Shown here piece by piece: positions 1-8,730 of a stretch of DNA of 18,518 bases. Position 1 is the first letter of the stretch, and each line of letters begins with the position of its first letter. The DNA comes from Asterionellopsis glacialis (lineage: Eukaryota > Bacillariophyta > Plagiogrammaphyceae > Rhaphoneidales > Asterionellopsidaceae), in contig WKLE02001315.1 in NCBI GenBank assembly GCA_014885115.2, positions 10,100 through 28,617 of the forward strand. Direction: 5' to 3'. The notes below the pieces were generated by a model. That model did not search any database. It saw only the letters and a program-made list of their open reading frames with translations, and had not been told where the DNA came from. The translations under genes were made by a program, and so were the position numbers.

Positions 1-1917
1 GTTGTTGTTGTTTGTGGTTGCAGTGGTACCTGATGTTGTCGTGATTGGTTTGAAGGTATCTTTTTCATTTTCATTGGTAAAATCATGTTTTCGTTTTTGA
101 AGTTTTCGTTTTTGAAGAGTCTTTGAATTTGGAGTACTACTACTACTTGCACTACTATTCACACGACGACTAACGTGACTACCCTTTGGGGGAAAGAGCT
201 TACTACTACTACTACCGCCGGCGGCTTGAGTATCATGTTGCTGTTTCAAAAAAGATAATGTCTGTGTGTCCTTGTTTAGAATAGCTTGTTTTTGGTTGAA
301 AGATTTCGTACCACTAGTATGACTTGAAAGTTGTTGCAACCAGTGCTTTTTCTTATGGTACTTTTCATTGATTTGTTCCATTCTTTTTTTCAAATCAGCC
401 TTTTTGGAAATACCATTATGATGTTTCTCTTTTGTAGGAGTAGATTTTGTGTTTATGTTTGTTGTTGTTGTTGTGGCGGATGATGATGATGATGATGAAG
501 ATCTATCATGATATTTTGTAGTTTCTTCTTGTTGTTGTTGTTGTTGCATTATTGGCTTCCTTGATTTATTAGTAGTATTATGATTCGGTGTTTGGAAGGA
601 TAATGATTCTGTTTGATTATGAATAGTAGTAGCAGGTGAAGGAGGTGTTGTTGTCATTGTTGTTGGTATGGGTGTGGCTGTTTTTGTGGTGAACATGGCT
701 GTTTTCTTCATGAAAGCTTCTTCTTTTGTTATTGTGGATATCGTCGTTGTTGAGTTTGAAGGTTCCAAGGCTGCTACCCAATTATTACCATTGGTATTAT
801 TATTGTGATAATGATGATGATAATTCTTTTTGGGTTGTGGCACTGTCATTATTGTTGTGTTTTTCGTCATGTTTGGAGTACTACTCGTAGTAGTAGTAGT
901 AGTAGTAGAGGGTGAGCTATAGATACTATTATTACTACTACTGCTGCTATTGTTGCCAATAGTGGTAGATTTCACCATGGCTTGTTCCTTACAGGGCTGG
1001 ACTATGTTTGATCCTTGTTTTGTACATTCTGCTACTGCTGGTGCTGTTGTTGTTATTGTTGTCGTTGTTTTTGTTACAGAGGATGGTAGTGATGGTGATT
1101 TTTTCGTTTGGGAAAAAGATTTTGATTCTATCTTGTCTCTCGAATGGGTTGTAACAAGATTCACTTTTGCTTTTGGTTTCTTGTCATTGTCACATTGATG
1201 AATGATTTCCTTTTCCTCCTCTTGATCTTCTTCTAGATCAATACATATGATTTCGGTAGGTTGTGCAGTAGTAGTAGTAGTTATAACTTGGTTTATTCTT
1301 GATTTATGATTTTTCTTCTTCATCTTTTGGGGAGATGATTCCTTCTCCTTATGTTTGTAATTCGTATTCTGAAGAATAGTATCATTATAACCTTGTACAT
1401 TATTTGGATATATTTGTGTTGTGAGTATTCTTGTGGTATCTTTGGTTGGTATTGAATTTGTTGTTCTTCTTGTTGTTGTTGTTGGAGTAGTGATTAATTT
1501 TGTTGGTGGTGTAGGTACAGTTGTTGTTGTTGTTGTTGTTTTGGTGGTAAATAATGTTGATTTCGGATGAGTATCATTATCATCATCATCATCATCATCT
1601 ATTGTGATTATTGTATCAAGTATACTTTCTTGTTTCCATTTTTTTGGTTTTTGTTTCTTGTCATTTGACTTTATTGGTAATTGTAATGTTTGTGTCATTG
1701 TGGAATGTTGTTGTTGTTGTTGGTTGGTCGAGGAAGCATCGTCCGTCCATAAGGATAGATTATTATTATTAGTATTATGATTGGTACGGTTCTTTCGTTT
1801 TCGAGAAGTATCATTCTTATTTGTCATTGTGGACGACGATGATGATGGTAATGGAGTAACTCGTCGTGTTGTTACAAAAGGTGTGACAGAAACTTCTTCT
1901 TCCATTGGATGAACCAT
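1..1917 (-). CDS. Partial low-complexity Asn/Thr/Ser/Gln-rich protein, possibly nuclear (C-terminus off the window)
   Basis: Reading the minus strand from the ATG at 1917 gives 639 codons without a stop to the window edge; I checked every triplet. The start is favoured because a second in-frame ATG follows four codons later and an acidic MEEE segment comes next. The protein is mostly disordered: runs of Thr, Asn, Gln, Ser, Asp and His come from ACA/ACT, AAT, CAA, AGT/TCA and GAT repeats. Basic clusters look like nuclear localisation signals: SRKRKNR at residues 38-44 and a doubled LQKRK at about 601-610. A charged segment near residues 505-520 (KADLKKRMEQINEKYHKKK) could be helical or coiled-coil. 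No known catalytic domain is visible in this part, so the function is unknown. A C-terminal domain may lie beyond the window. The gene is in tandem with the fibrillin gene, about 1.1 kb downstream of that gene's stop. Confidence 0.8.
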   Translation of the reverse strand, partial: MVHPMEEEVSVTPFVTTRRVTPLPSSSSSTMTNKNDTSRKRKNRTNHNTNNNNLSLWTDDASSTNQQQQQHSTMTQTLQLPIKSNDKKQKPKKWKQESILDTIITIDDDDDDDNDTHPKSTLFTTKTTTTTTTVPTPPTKLITTPTTTTRRTTNSIPTKDTTRILTTQIYPNNVQGYNDTILQNTNYKHKEKESSPQKMKKKNHKSRINQVITTTTTAQPTEIICIDLEEDQEEEKEIIHQCDNDKKPKAKVNLVTTHSRDKIESKSFSQTKKSPSLPSSVTKTTTTITTTAPAVAECTKQGSNIVQPCKEQAMVKSTTIGNNSSSSSNNSIYSSPSTTTTTTTSSTPNMTKNTTIMTVPQPKKNYHHHYHNNNTNGNNWVAALEPSNSTTTISTITKEEAFMKKTAMFTTKTATPIPTTMTTTPPSPATTIHNQTESLSFQTPNHNTTNKSRKPIMQQQQQQEETTKYHDRSSSSSSSSATTTTTNINTKSTPTKEKHHNGISKKADLKKRMEQINEKYHKKKHWLQQLSSHTSGTKSFNQKQAILNKDTQTLSFLKQQHDTQAAGGSSSSKLFPPKGSHVSRRVNSSASSSSTPNSKTLQKRKLQKRKHDFTNENEKDTFKPITTTSGTTATTNNNN

Positions 1918-3064
1918 ACTATTTTACTTTTTATCTCTACAATAACATGTCATGTGGATTCATACAAAGATAGGCAGTAAGTGTAGGGTGTTCCCAAATT
2001 ACCAATGTGCTGTTGTTGTGTTGTTGTTGTTTGTGGATGATAATGATGATGAAATTGATAATGCGCTGGTCGGACACAAGAACACGGAGGAGAGTGGGGA
2101 AAGTTCAAAAAAGTGGCTGCCACCACGAAAATGACATGTACGAGGAGGTAGATGAGATGTTTGAATTTCGGGGGAGGGGGGGGGAATGTGGGCGTTTTGA
2201 ATGGTGTTTTTTTTTGGGTGGGAACTTTTTTTGAATTTTAAAACAGAAAAGAGCACCCTATTTTTTTTTTTTCAATTTTCGATTTCCGGGGGAGTATCTT
2301 GTTTTGTATTGTCTGTCCGTCCTTTTAAAGGATGTATTTTCATGATGAGGGTCTGAGTTAATACATATGATAGAGGATACCGCCGTTGAGCATACAAAGT
2401 TAGACTATCATAAAATATTCTCTACAAACGAACAAACAAACACACACATATCAAAGTTTTGTAAAATGGGTTTAATAGGGATGTACGATACAGTCAGTAA
2501 GCACAAACCATGTACTTCCGATTGAGAGAAAGAGAGAGAAAAAAAGCTTGGTTTGGACTTGAATCGTCGTCAAGTTATATATACAGTTGCCCAGAAGTTG
2601 CTCGATTGTTTGAATTCTAGGACCCGACTTTTTACATACCAGTACTGTACTGTGCGGTACCTGACTAACCTTGTTGCAAAAGAGGAACAAAATATACACC
2701 ATCAAAATACATTCGTAAGGCTTATGTGGAGTTGGGAGTTCTGTCCTACTTTCTACTAGAGTAGAGACGCTTCTAGTAAAGTTGCCCTGTTTTATCCGTG
2801 CAACCAAACGCATCATCATGACAATAAGGGGAAAGAGTTCAAAATGATTTTTTTTTTTTAATATAATAAGTTAGTTCAACTTTTTTAAAATTCGAAAATC
2901 GCAAACCTTTGCCTTTCGTCCCTTTCCCTCTTTTTTGGAAACCGATCAGATCTTCTTGTTGTACTATGATAGTGCAGAGCCAACACGAACTCGGTTGTCC
3001 TACATACGACTCTCTTTATGATTCTCATTTCGTCCTAGACTACTATACTATACTATATAATTAG
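1918..3064. other. Intergenic region between two minus-strand genes
   Basis: This stretch should hold the promoter and 5' leader of the low-complexity gene (its right-hand limit is at 1917) and the 3' untranslated region of the fibrillin gene. I see homopolymer runs (G-rich near 2170-2185, T-rich near 2261-2271 and 2850-2858), a GA-rich tract near 2523-2540 and a short CA run near 2440. Small open frames occur on both strands, but none has a recognisable protein or good support as a gene. Confidence 0.6.
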
Positions 3065-4129
3065 TTAGGGGTCATTGTTGTCTACTTTGACCAAGGCAAA
3101 TAATCCTTGTCCAGATTGTTGGATAATTAACAATTCTTCATCTAAATACGTCACATCAAAGTATCCAGGAGATGTTTCAGGATTCGCCAATAATGGAATT
3201 TGTGGTAACTTAATTCCCAAAGGTGGCAAGACACCCTTGACAGATTGACCCAACAATTCTACTGGATTTAATTCAACAGCTTCAAAGGTTAGTCCAATTC
3301 TGATTTTAGCATTCCCATCTGACCGAGAAGAAGCTCTTGTTGAAACCTTGGCACGTATTAGGGAGGGTGGTATAATGGAGGGTAATAAAGATTGGGATTT
3401 GGGTATAAAATCAATAATGTTGGTAACCAAGGGTGGATCAAAGACTTGATAAATAGCACCTACATTAGATAACGGTGATGCACCCAAGACTAGAACATCT
3501 GGTGCATTGGTCCATATCATTCTCCAACTTCCTTGTAAAGGTGATGATGATAATGACGAGTCCCCCCCGGTAGCATCATCATTCTTATTATTATTATTAC
3601 CATCAATCCCTCGAGAAGCAAATGTTTCTGGATTACAGGATTCCAAATCTTGTATAATACGTTTAGCCTTGGTACGTGCTGACGGACTTGCACCAAATCC
3701 ACGATCGTAGGATGCACCTAATAAGATAAGTTCTTGTTTCAACTTTTCAGCTTGATCATTATTGTCCTTATTATTATTATTGGTGGTGGTGGTGTCCTCT
3801 TTAACAACTGCTGTTGGCGATGACGCAGTTTCTTTCGTTTCATCTTCGTTGATAACATTATCAATAATAGTACTAATATCATCTAATTCTTGTTCAAAAT
3901 TTGAAAAATCAACTGCATTATCTTCTTCTTCCTCTTCTTCTTTTGGGGGGACCATGAAACGTTGGGTCGTCGTCGTCATGGTCGTCGTCAAACTTGTGAG
4001 GGATCCACAATACTGTCTCATTTTTGTTGTTCTTGTTGTTGTTCCAAAGCCACTCACCATTGTAGTGAGGAAATAAAACATGAATAACATTATTCCAATA
4101 TTGTTGTTGTTGTTGCTACGGTTCTTCAT
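3065..4129 (-). CDS. Plastid lipid-associated protein, PAP/fibrillin family
   Basis: This encodes 354 residues from the ATG at 4129. The open frame extends upstream only to a TTG, so this ATG is the better start; it sits in a TTCACC-ATG context. After a short Asn-rich stretch comes a hydrophobic segment (residues 11-26) and VSG-FG, a signal peptide plus Phe-type plastid cleavage motif. Residues about 45-125 are acidic and low-complexity. The PAP/fibrillin domain (PF04755-like) spans about 126-350: a helical start, LQGSWRMIWT at 198-207 (the family's G-W-L/M-I-Y/W-T lipocalin-like strand), and the C-terminal signature PGYFDVTYLDEELLIIQQSG at 321-340. Known members bind lipids in plastoglobules and thylakoids and help with stress protection and carotenoid or quinone storage. 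The exact subfamily and ligand cannot be read here. Insertions of Asn repeats (177-181) lie between conserved blocks and probably form loops. Confidence 0.88.
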   Translation of the reverse strand: MKNRSNNNNNIGIMLFMFYFLTTMVSGFGTTTRTTKMRQYCGSLTSLTTTMTTTTQRFMVPPKEEEEEEDNAVDFSNFEQELDDISTIIDNVINEDETKETASSPTAVVKEDTTTTNNNNKDNNDQAEKLKQELILLGASYDRGFGASPSARTKAKRIIQDLESCNPETFASRGIDGNNNNKNDDATGGDSSLSSSPLQGSWRMIWTNAPDVLVLGASPLSNVGAIYQVFDPPLVTNIIDFIPKSQSLLPSIIPPSLIRAKVSTRASSRSDGNAKIRIGLTFEAVELNPVELLGQSVKGVLPPLGIKLPQIPLLANPETSPGYFDVTYLDEELLIIQQSGQGLFALVKVDNNDP

Positions 4130-4305
4130 GGTGAAGAAACAATTTTTTAAAAAATTAGGCGACAAAGATTTTACTGTAAGATTTGTTGTAAATCTAAAAA
4201 AAGTAGATTGTATGTATCAATGCTCTTGTTTGCTTATCGTTTGGAGGTGAAAGTTTTGAAAAACAACCGTCAAGAGGTAATGGAACGAAAAAGAAATAAT
4301 AATGT

Positions 4306-4319
4306 TCTCTAGCTAGAGA
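4306..4319. repeat. Perfect 14-bp palindrome
   Basis: TCTCTAGCTAGAGA is its own reverse complement. It lies about 180 bases upstream of the fibrillin start. The CTAGAGA half-site recurs at 4457-4474 and, as CTAGAG/CTCTAG, at 14036-14054. A protein-binding site is possible but unproven. Confidence 0.6.
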
Positions 4320-4424
4320 GAAAGATAGGTAGGTATCTGCTTTTACCACGTCTACCAGGTAGTAGTGGTGGAAATGAGAATCTTGATGCCGACATGTACA
4401 GTGCGTTGGCGCTTTGCATTCCGG

Positions 4425-4482
4425 CTGGTATTCTCTCTCTGCATTTCTCATGTTGACTCTCTAGCTCTAGAGAGATTACCAG
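4425..4482. repeat. Imperfect 14-bp inverted repeat with a nested competing hairpin
   Basis: The arms 4425-4438 (CTGGTATTCTCTCT) and 4469-4482 (AGAGAGATTACCAG) match at 13 of 14 positions around a 30-base loop. A shorter hairpin, CTCTCTAG (4457-4464) with CTAGAGAG (4467-4474), uses part of the right arm, so the two pairings exclude each other. Confidence 0.6.
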
Positions 4483-4901
4483 AGTTTGTCGGCTGGAAAA
4501 AAGGCGTGCTCTCTCTACTAGAAAAGATATATATCCCACGTCATCCACAGGGAGAGAGAACACGTCTAAGCTACGGACTGTTCGTACAGCAGACCGATAT
4601 GAATCATATTTTCAGTTACCAGATAAGGTTAGAGCTAGAAAAAATGAAGGCTACACAGGAGAGATGTCTTCCACGTACAGGTACTTCAAAAATTACAAAA
4701 ACGAAGAGGAGAGAATAAGGAAAAAGCGAACGTGCATGCCAACGTGCTCTTGGTATGTGCTATTCCGTAAGTAGGACTAGAACCTAGGCTTTGTTATCCG
4801 TACCTTGTACTTTAGCCCTACGTAAGATCTAACGTACATATGACACTAGTGCCAGAACTGGTGCGATCTGCGCGAAAAATCTTTTGGCTTCGGCAGAGTC
4901 T

Positions 4902-4949
4902 GGTACAAAAAAGCTCTGCACGGTAAAAAAAGCTACGGGTAAAAAAGAC
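4902..4949. repeat. Degenerate short tandem repeat (GGTA + A-tract)
   Basis: Three related units start at 4902, 4921 and 4937. Each consists of GGTA or GGTAC, then six or seven A, then G. Spacing is 16-19 bases. The significance is unknown. Confidence 0.4.
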
Positions 4950-5263
4950 GCCAAGGAGCCGAACAGGAGAAAAGTCGCATAGCAGAGATATCTCCAACGG
5001 GAGGCACCATCTATTGCGTAGGCTTTGTACTAGTTTCTACGGTCATTTGAAAGTCTACTTGCTCCTCTTTAAGAGCGGTTGCGTTTGCTTGCGGTGCTGC
5101 ATCAATCGAAGCACCAACAAAGAGTGCTCCAGTGTCAGGCACAAGCTTCCAAACAAGAGAAGGATAGATTAGGACTTGGTTCCAAGTAGTCTGTTGTACT
5201 TGTGTCTATTCTTCTGACAACCGAATATCGAATTAAAGAAAGAAACGAAGGATAACAACAATC

Positions 5264-8161
5264 ATGGAGCAACCAGGAACGGCAAATGGGCAGCAGGGAG
5301 ATGAAGGACCTATGGGTATGGCAAGTGTGATGAAAGAAGTACAAGAACTTGCCGATAAATTTAAAGTCGAAGAAGATGAACAATATATTTCACCCTATGC
5401 ACATTTAGAAAAGGCAACTGTCTTGCAAGAAGCTAGGATTTTTCATGATCCAAATGCCGTCCGTGAAAACCCACGTAAATGTTGTACTGTCATTGCTCAA
5501 TTGTTACACTTGACAAATACGGGACAACAGCTGAGCGGACCGGAAGCCACGGAAGTCTTCTTTGGTGTAACCAAGTTGTTTATGAGTGATGATGCCTCCT
5601 TACGTCGAATGGTGTATTTGTTTATTAAGGATGTTGCTGAAACGTGTAACCCCGATGATGTGATTATTGTAACATCCTGTCTCACCAAGGATATGACATG
5701 TGATGTTGATTTGTACCGTGCCAATGCCTTGCGTGTGTTGGTTCGAATTGTGGATGCAGCCATGTTGGGTGCTATTGAACGTTACGTCAAGCAAGCTGTT
5801 GTGGATTCGTCTGGACAAGTTTCTTCCAGTGCATTGGTGAGTGCAAGTCACTTGTTTCAAAGCAGTCCAGAATGTGCTGCCGTTGTCAAGAAATGGTTGA
5901 CCGAAGCTACAGAAGCCACATCTTCACCTAATGAAATGGTACAATTCCATGCGATGCAATTATTGTATCAAATCAAATCACATGATCGTTTGGGTGTCTC
6001 CAAACTTGTGACACAATATTCACAACGTAATTCACTTAAAAGTCCCTTGGCGTTGGTGCTCCTTATTCGTTATACTGCCAAATTGTTACACGATGAAGCC
6101 GATGAGGGACGTATTGGTGCAGACGGATCGTCCTATCAAGAGTCATCTTCTGCTGTAGCACGTGCTGGATATACATTTTTGGAATCCAGTCTACGACACA
6201 AGACAGAAATGGTGGTGTATGAAGCTGCACGTGCCATTTGCAATCTCCCCATGACACAACCTGAAGATATGTCACCTGCCATTTCGGTTTTGCAACTGTT
6301 CCTCAATAGTCCCAAGCCAGCTGCACGATACTCTTCCATGAGAGTCTTGGCTGCCCTGGCCAACACACAACCGCGTTTGGTATCCAAATGTAATGAAGAT
6401 CTTGAAGGTTTGATTGGTGATGCCAATCGTTCTGTTGCTACCCTGGCAATTACAACACTTCTCAAAACCTCTTCGGAGAGTGCTGTTGATCGTCTTCTCA
6501 AGCAAATCTCATCCTTCTTATCCGATATTGCGGACGAATACAAGGTTACTGTTGTGCGGTCCTTACAACAAACATGTTTGACATACCCATCGAAACATCG
6601 TGTATTGGTTGGATTCCTTTCCAACTTTTTACGTGAAGAGGGTGGTTTTGATTTTAAAAGATCAATCGTCACTTCTATTGTCAGTTTGATGAGAGCTGTC
6701 CCCGAAACAACCGAATCCTCACTCTTGCACTTGTGTGAATTCATCGAAGATTGCGAATTCACCATGTTGAGTACACAAATTTTACATTTGTTGGGTGAAT
6801 TAGGTCCATCAACGAGTGCACCTGCACGGTACATTCGATTTATTTACAATCGTGTCATTTTGGAAAATTCCAATGTCCGTGCGGCTGCTGTAGCAGCACT
6901 CGCTAAATTTGCAGCTCAATGCCCATCTCTCCGTACATCCATCATGACGTTATTGAAACGTAGTTTGGCAGATGAAGATGATGAAACAAGAGATCGTGCT
7001 GCTATTGCTGTATCCATTTTAGAGCAAGCCATGGCTGCCAATCCGTATGTTGCTCCACCTGAAGATGCGGAAGCAGAAGATATCCCTCCTGATGTACCAG
7101 TAGATGGTGATACAGCCGCCTATGTCCTGCTTGAGCCTTTACCCATGAACTTTGATAAGCTCGAACGTTCACTTAAGGCATACATGGCAACACCCATGTC
7201 AATGGAACAACAGGAACCCATTACCTTGTCTACCCTTCCTATTGTAGAAGATACGGTAGAAGAACAACAAGTTGCTGCTTCGGGTGGTGTTAACATGGCA
7301 GATGATGTCATGGGTGTTCAAATTTCTGAGGCTGCACCTAAAAAGAAGGAACCTGTGGATCCCGCTGCAGCTGTCTATGCTATTCCTGAATTGGCAAGTT
7401 TGGGACGCGCCTTCCGTTCTTCTCAACCTGTTGCTCTTACGGAAACGGAAACCGAATATGTTGTGGAGTGCGTCAAGCATATTTTCCCAACCCATGTTGT
7501 ATTACAATTCATGGTTGCCAATACTATTGAAGAACAACGTTTAGAAAATGTGACTGTTGCTATTGATGATTCTGATTCAGAAACATGGCAAGTGAGTGGT
7601 GAAATTGCTGCCGATGGAATCGCCTACGGTGACAAAAAGAATTGCTTTACGATATTACAACGTTCGGAGGAAGGAGTTGATGCATCGGCGTTGACATCCA
7701 GTACATTTGCATGTGAATTGAAGTTTACAGTTGTTCAAGTTGATCCAGCAACTGGTGAAGAAGAAGGTGATACCTTTGAAGAAGAATATCCCTTGGAAGA
7801 TTTGGTTGTGGCTACATCTGACTTTATGGCCAAGGTGGCAGTACCCGATTTCCGTAAGGGATGGGAAGCACTTGGCAATGACAACGAGGTATTGGAAAAG
7901 TTTGCCTTACAATTCCGCAAGATGGAAGATGCGTTGGCATCTGTGATTGACTTTTTAGGTATGCAAGCTTGCGATGGTACAGGTACTATCAAAACACCTG
8001 GCAAGCCACACATGTTACATTTAAGTGGTGTCTTTATGGGTGGACAACAGGTATTGGCACGTGCCCAAATTGCCATGCAAGATACAGGTGCTGTACTTAA
8101 GATTGCTGTTAGGTCCGAAGCTGAAGACGTATCACGTATGGTTGCAGATTGCATCAATTAA
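5264..8161 (+). CDS. COPG: Coatomer (COPI) gamma subunit, copy 1
   Basis: The protein is 965 residues in a single exon. Gamma-COP is part of the F subcomplex of the COPI coat, which forms Golgi-to-ER and intra-Golgi vesicles; its trunk binds Arf1-GTP and dilysine cargo and its appendage binds ArfGAP. The N-terminal adaptin-type helical trunk spans about 40-590 and includes the strongly conserved family stretches EKATVLQEARIF, DVIIVTSCLTKDMT and AIERYVKQAVVD. A linker of about 110 residues follows. The gamma appendage starts near YAIPELASLG (about 705), with the C-terminal subdomain at about 862-965, including GMQACDGTG and MLHLSGVF. It is longer than animal gamma-COP (about 870), mainly through linkers. 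The start has a strong ACAATC-ATGG context. Codon use favours ATT/ATC and CGT, unlike copy 2, which suggests high expression. It converges on the superoxide reductase gene downstream. Confidence 0.96.
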   Translation: MEQPGTANGQQGDEGPMGMASVMKEVQELADKFKVEEDEQYISPYAHLEKATVLQEARIFHDPNAVRENPRKCCTVIAQLLHLTNTGQQLSGPEATEVFFGVTKLFMSDDASLRRMVYLFIKDVAETCNPDDVIIVTSCLTKDMTCDVDLYRANALRVLVRIVDAAMLGAIERYVKQAVVDSSGQVSSSALVSASHLFQSSPECAAVVKKWLTEATEATSSPNEMVQFHAMQLLYQIKSHDRLGVSKLVTQYSQRNSLKSPLALVLLIRYTAKLLHDEADEGRIGADGSSYQESSSAVARAGYTFLESSLRHKTEMVVYEAARAICNLPMTQPEDMSPAISVLQLFLNSPKPAARYSSMRVLAALANTQPRLVSKCNEDLEGLIGDANRSVATLAITTLLKTSSESAVDRLLKQISSFLSDIADEYKVTVVRSLQQTCLTYPSKHRVLVGFLSNFLREEGGFDFKRSIVTSIVSLMRAVPETTESSLLHLCEFIEDCEFTMLSTQILHLLGELGPSTSAPARYIRFIYNRVILENSNVRAAAVAALAKFAAQCPSLRTSIMTLLKRSLADEDDETRDRAAIAVSILEQAMAANPYVAPPEDAEAEDIPPDVPVDGDTAAYVLLEPLPMNFDKLERSLKAYMATPMSMEQQEPITLSTLPIVEDTVEEQQVAASGGVNMADDVMGVQISEAAPKKKEPVDPAAAVYAIPELASLGRAFRSSQPVALTETETEYVVECVKHIFPTHVVLQFMVANTIEEQRLENVTVAIDDSDSETWQVSGEIAADGIAYGDKKNCFTILQRSEEGVDASALTSSTFACELKFTVVQVDPATGEEEGDTFEEEYPLEDLVVATSDFMAKVAVPDFRKGWEALGNDNEVLEKFALQFRKMEDALASVIDFLGMQACDGTGTIKTPGKPHMLHLSGVFMGGQQVLARAQIAMQDTGAVLKIAVRSEAEDVSRMVADCIN

Positions 8162-8730
8162 AGAAAAAGGAAAGTAACTTGAAAGGAGGGAGGGATTGAT
8201 GAGAAATAATCATTGACAGTATTATGACAAGCATGTTGATGAGGAGATTATTACTTTGGTGATGAACATGACAAGTATACATAACAAAGGATTGGCAGGG
8301 TATGATACTATGGTTTTGAGGATAATGTTTTCTTCGTTACGTCAGAGGAAAACGAAGCAAGCAAAAGTGAAAATAATCAAAAGAAAAAAAGAAAAGAAAA
8401 AATATGCTCTTAGATACGAGCTAAACTAGATAAAAAAAGTTTGGTAGAATTCCGATACATGCGGAGGTATCACATGTCTTTCTTGTTTTTCAATCAGCAT
8501 GCGTTTAAATAATACTGTAAGAAAGTAAACCAGATAATATACGAGACCACAGCAATGTACCAGTTTAGAATGCTGTACGTTCAAATCAAATACGACTTAG
8601 CACTATACTTTTTATGGTAAGGTAGTGTCTAGAATGATGCTTCGTCCAGTATGTAAGAGAATTGACCCAATAAATGTCATTGTTGTGTAGTCAACAGTTT
8701 ATTTCCATGACTTTCCAAAGTTTATCTCTC
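8162..8730. other. Convergent 3' intergenic region
   Basis: Both flanking genes end here (gamma-COP from the left, superoxide reductase from the right), so it should hold two 3' untranslated regions. It has an A-rich stretch near 8374-8402, a plus-strand AATAAA near 8671 and a minus-strand AATAAA near 8699. These could be polyadenylation signals. I see no gene. Confidence 0.5.

Larger units (their letters stand above)
4130..5263. promoter_or_regulatory. Divergent intergenic region (fibrillin minus / gamma-COP plus)
   Basis: The region separates two divergently transcribed genes, so it should contain both promoters. It is rich in CT/GA tracts and CTAGAGA-type inverted repeats between 4300 and 4560. 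It carries a TACCAGGTA site at 4353-4361, and a degenerate run of three GGTA-plus-A-tract units at 4902-4949. Small open frames here lack family resemblance and are not called. The gamma-COP start at 5264 has a favourable ACAATC-ATGG context. Confidence 0.55.

Noticed and set aside
1..1917. Satellite or microsatellite array, or a CRISPR-like repeat
   Set aside because: Repeats are short triplet runs separated by unique sequence, with no regular spacer structure, and the minus-strand frame is fully open.
2472..2819. Minus-strand open frame of 115 codons with an ATG and a hydrophobic C-terminal part
   Set aside because: No family resemblance, located in an AT-rich intergenic region, and the length is within chance expectation.
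4365..4718. Plus-strand open frame of 117 codons in the divergent promoter region
   Set aside because: It begins with GTG (an ATG follows three codons later), overlaps the inverted-repeat cluster and has no recognisable domain.
4771..4821. tRNA-like segment: complementary 9-base ends (GTAGGACTA / TAGCCCTAC) and a GGTTCTAGTCC sequence on the minus strand resembling a T-arm
   Set aside because: Only about 33 bases lie between the paired ends, too short for a tRNA, and no D-arm or anticodon arm can be formed.
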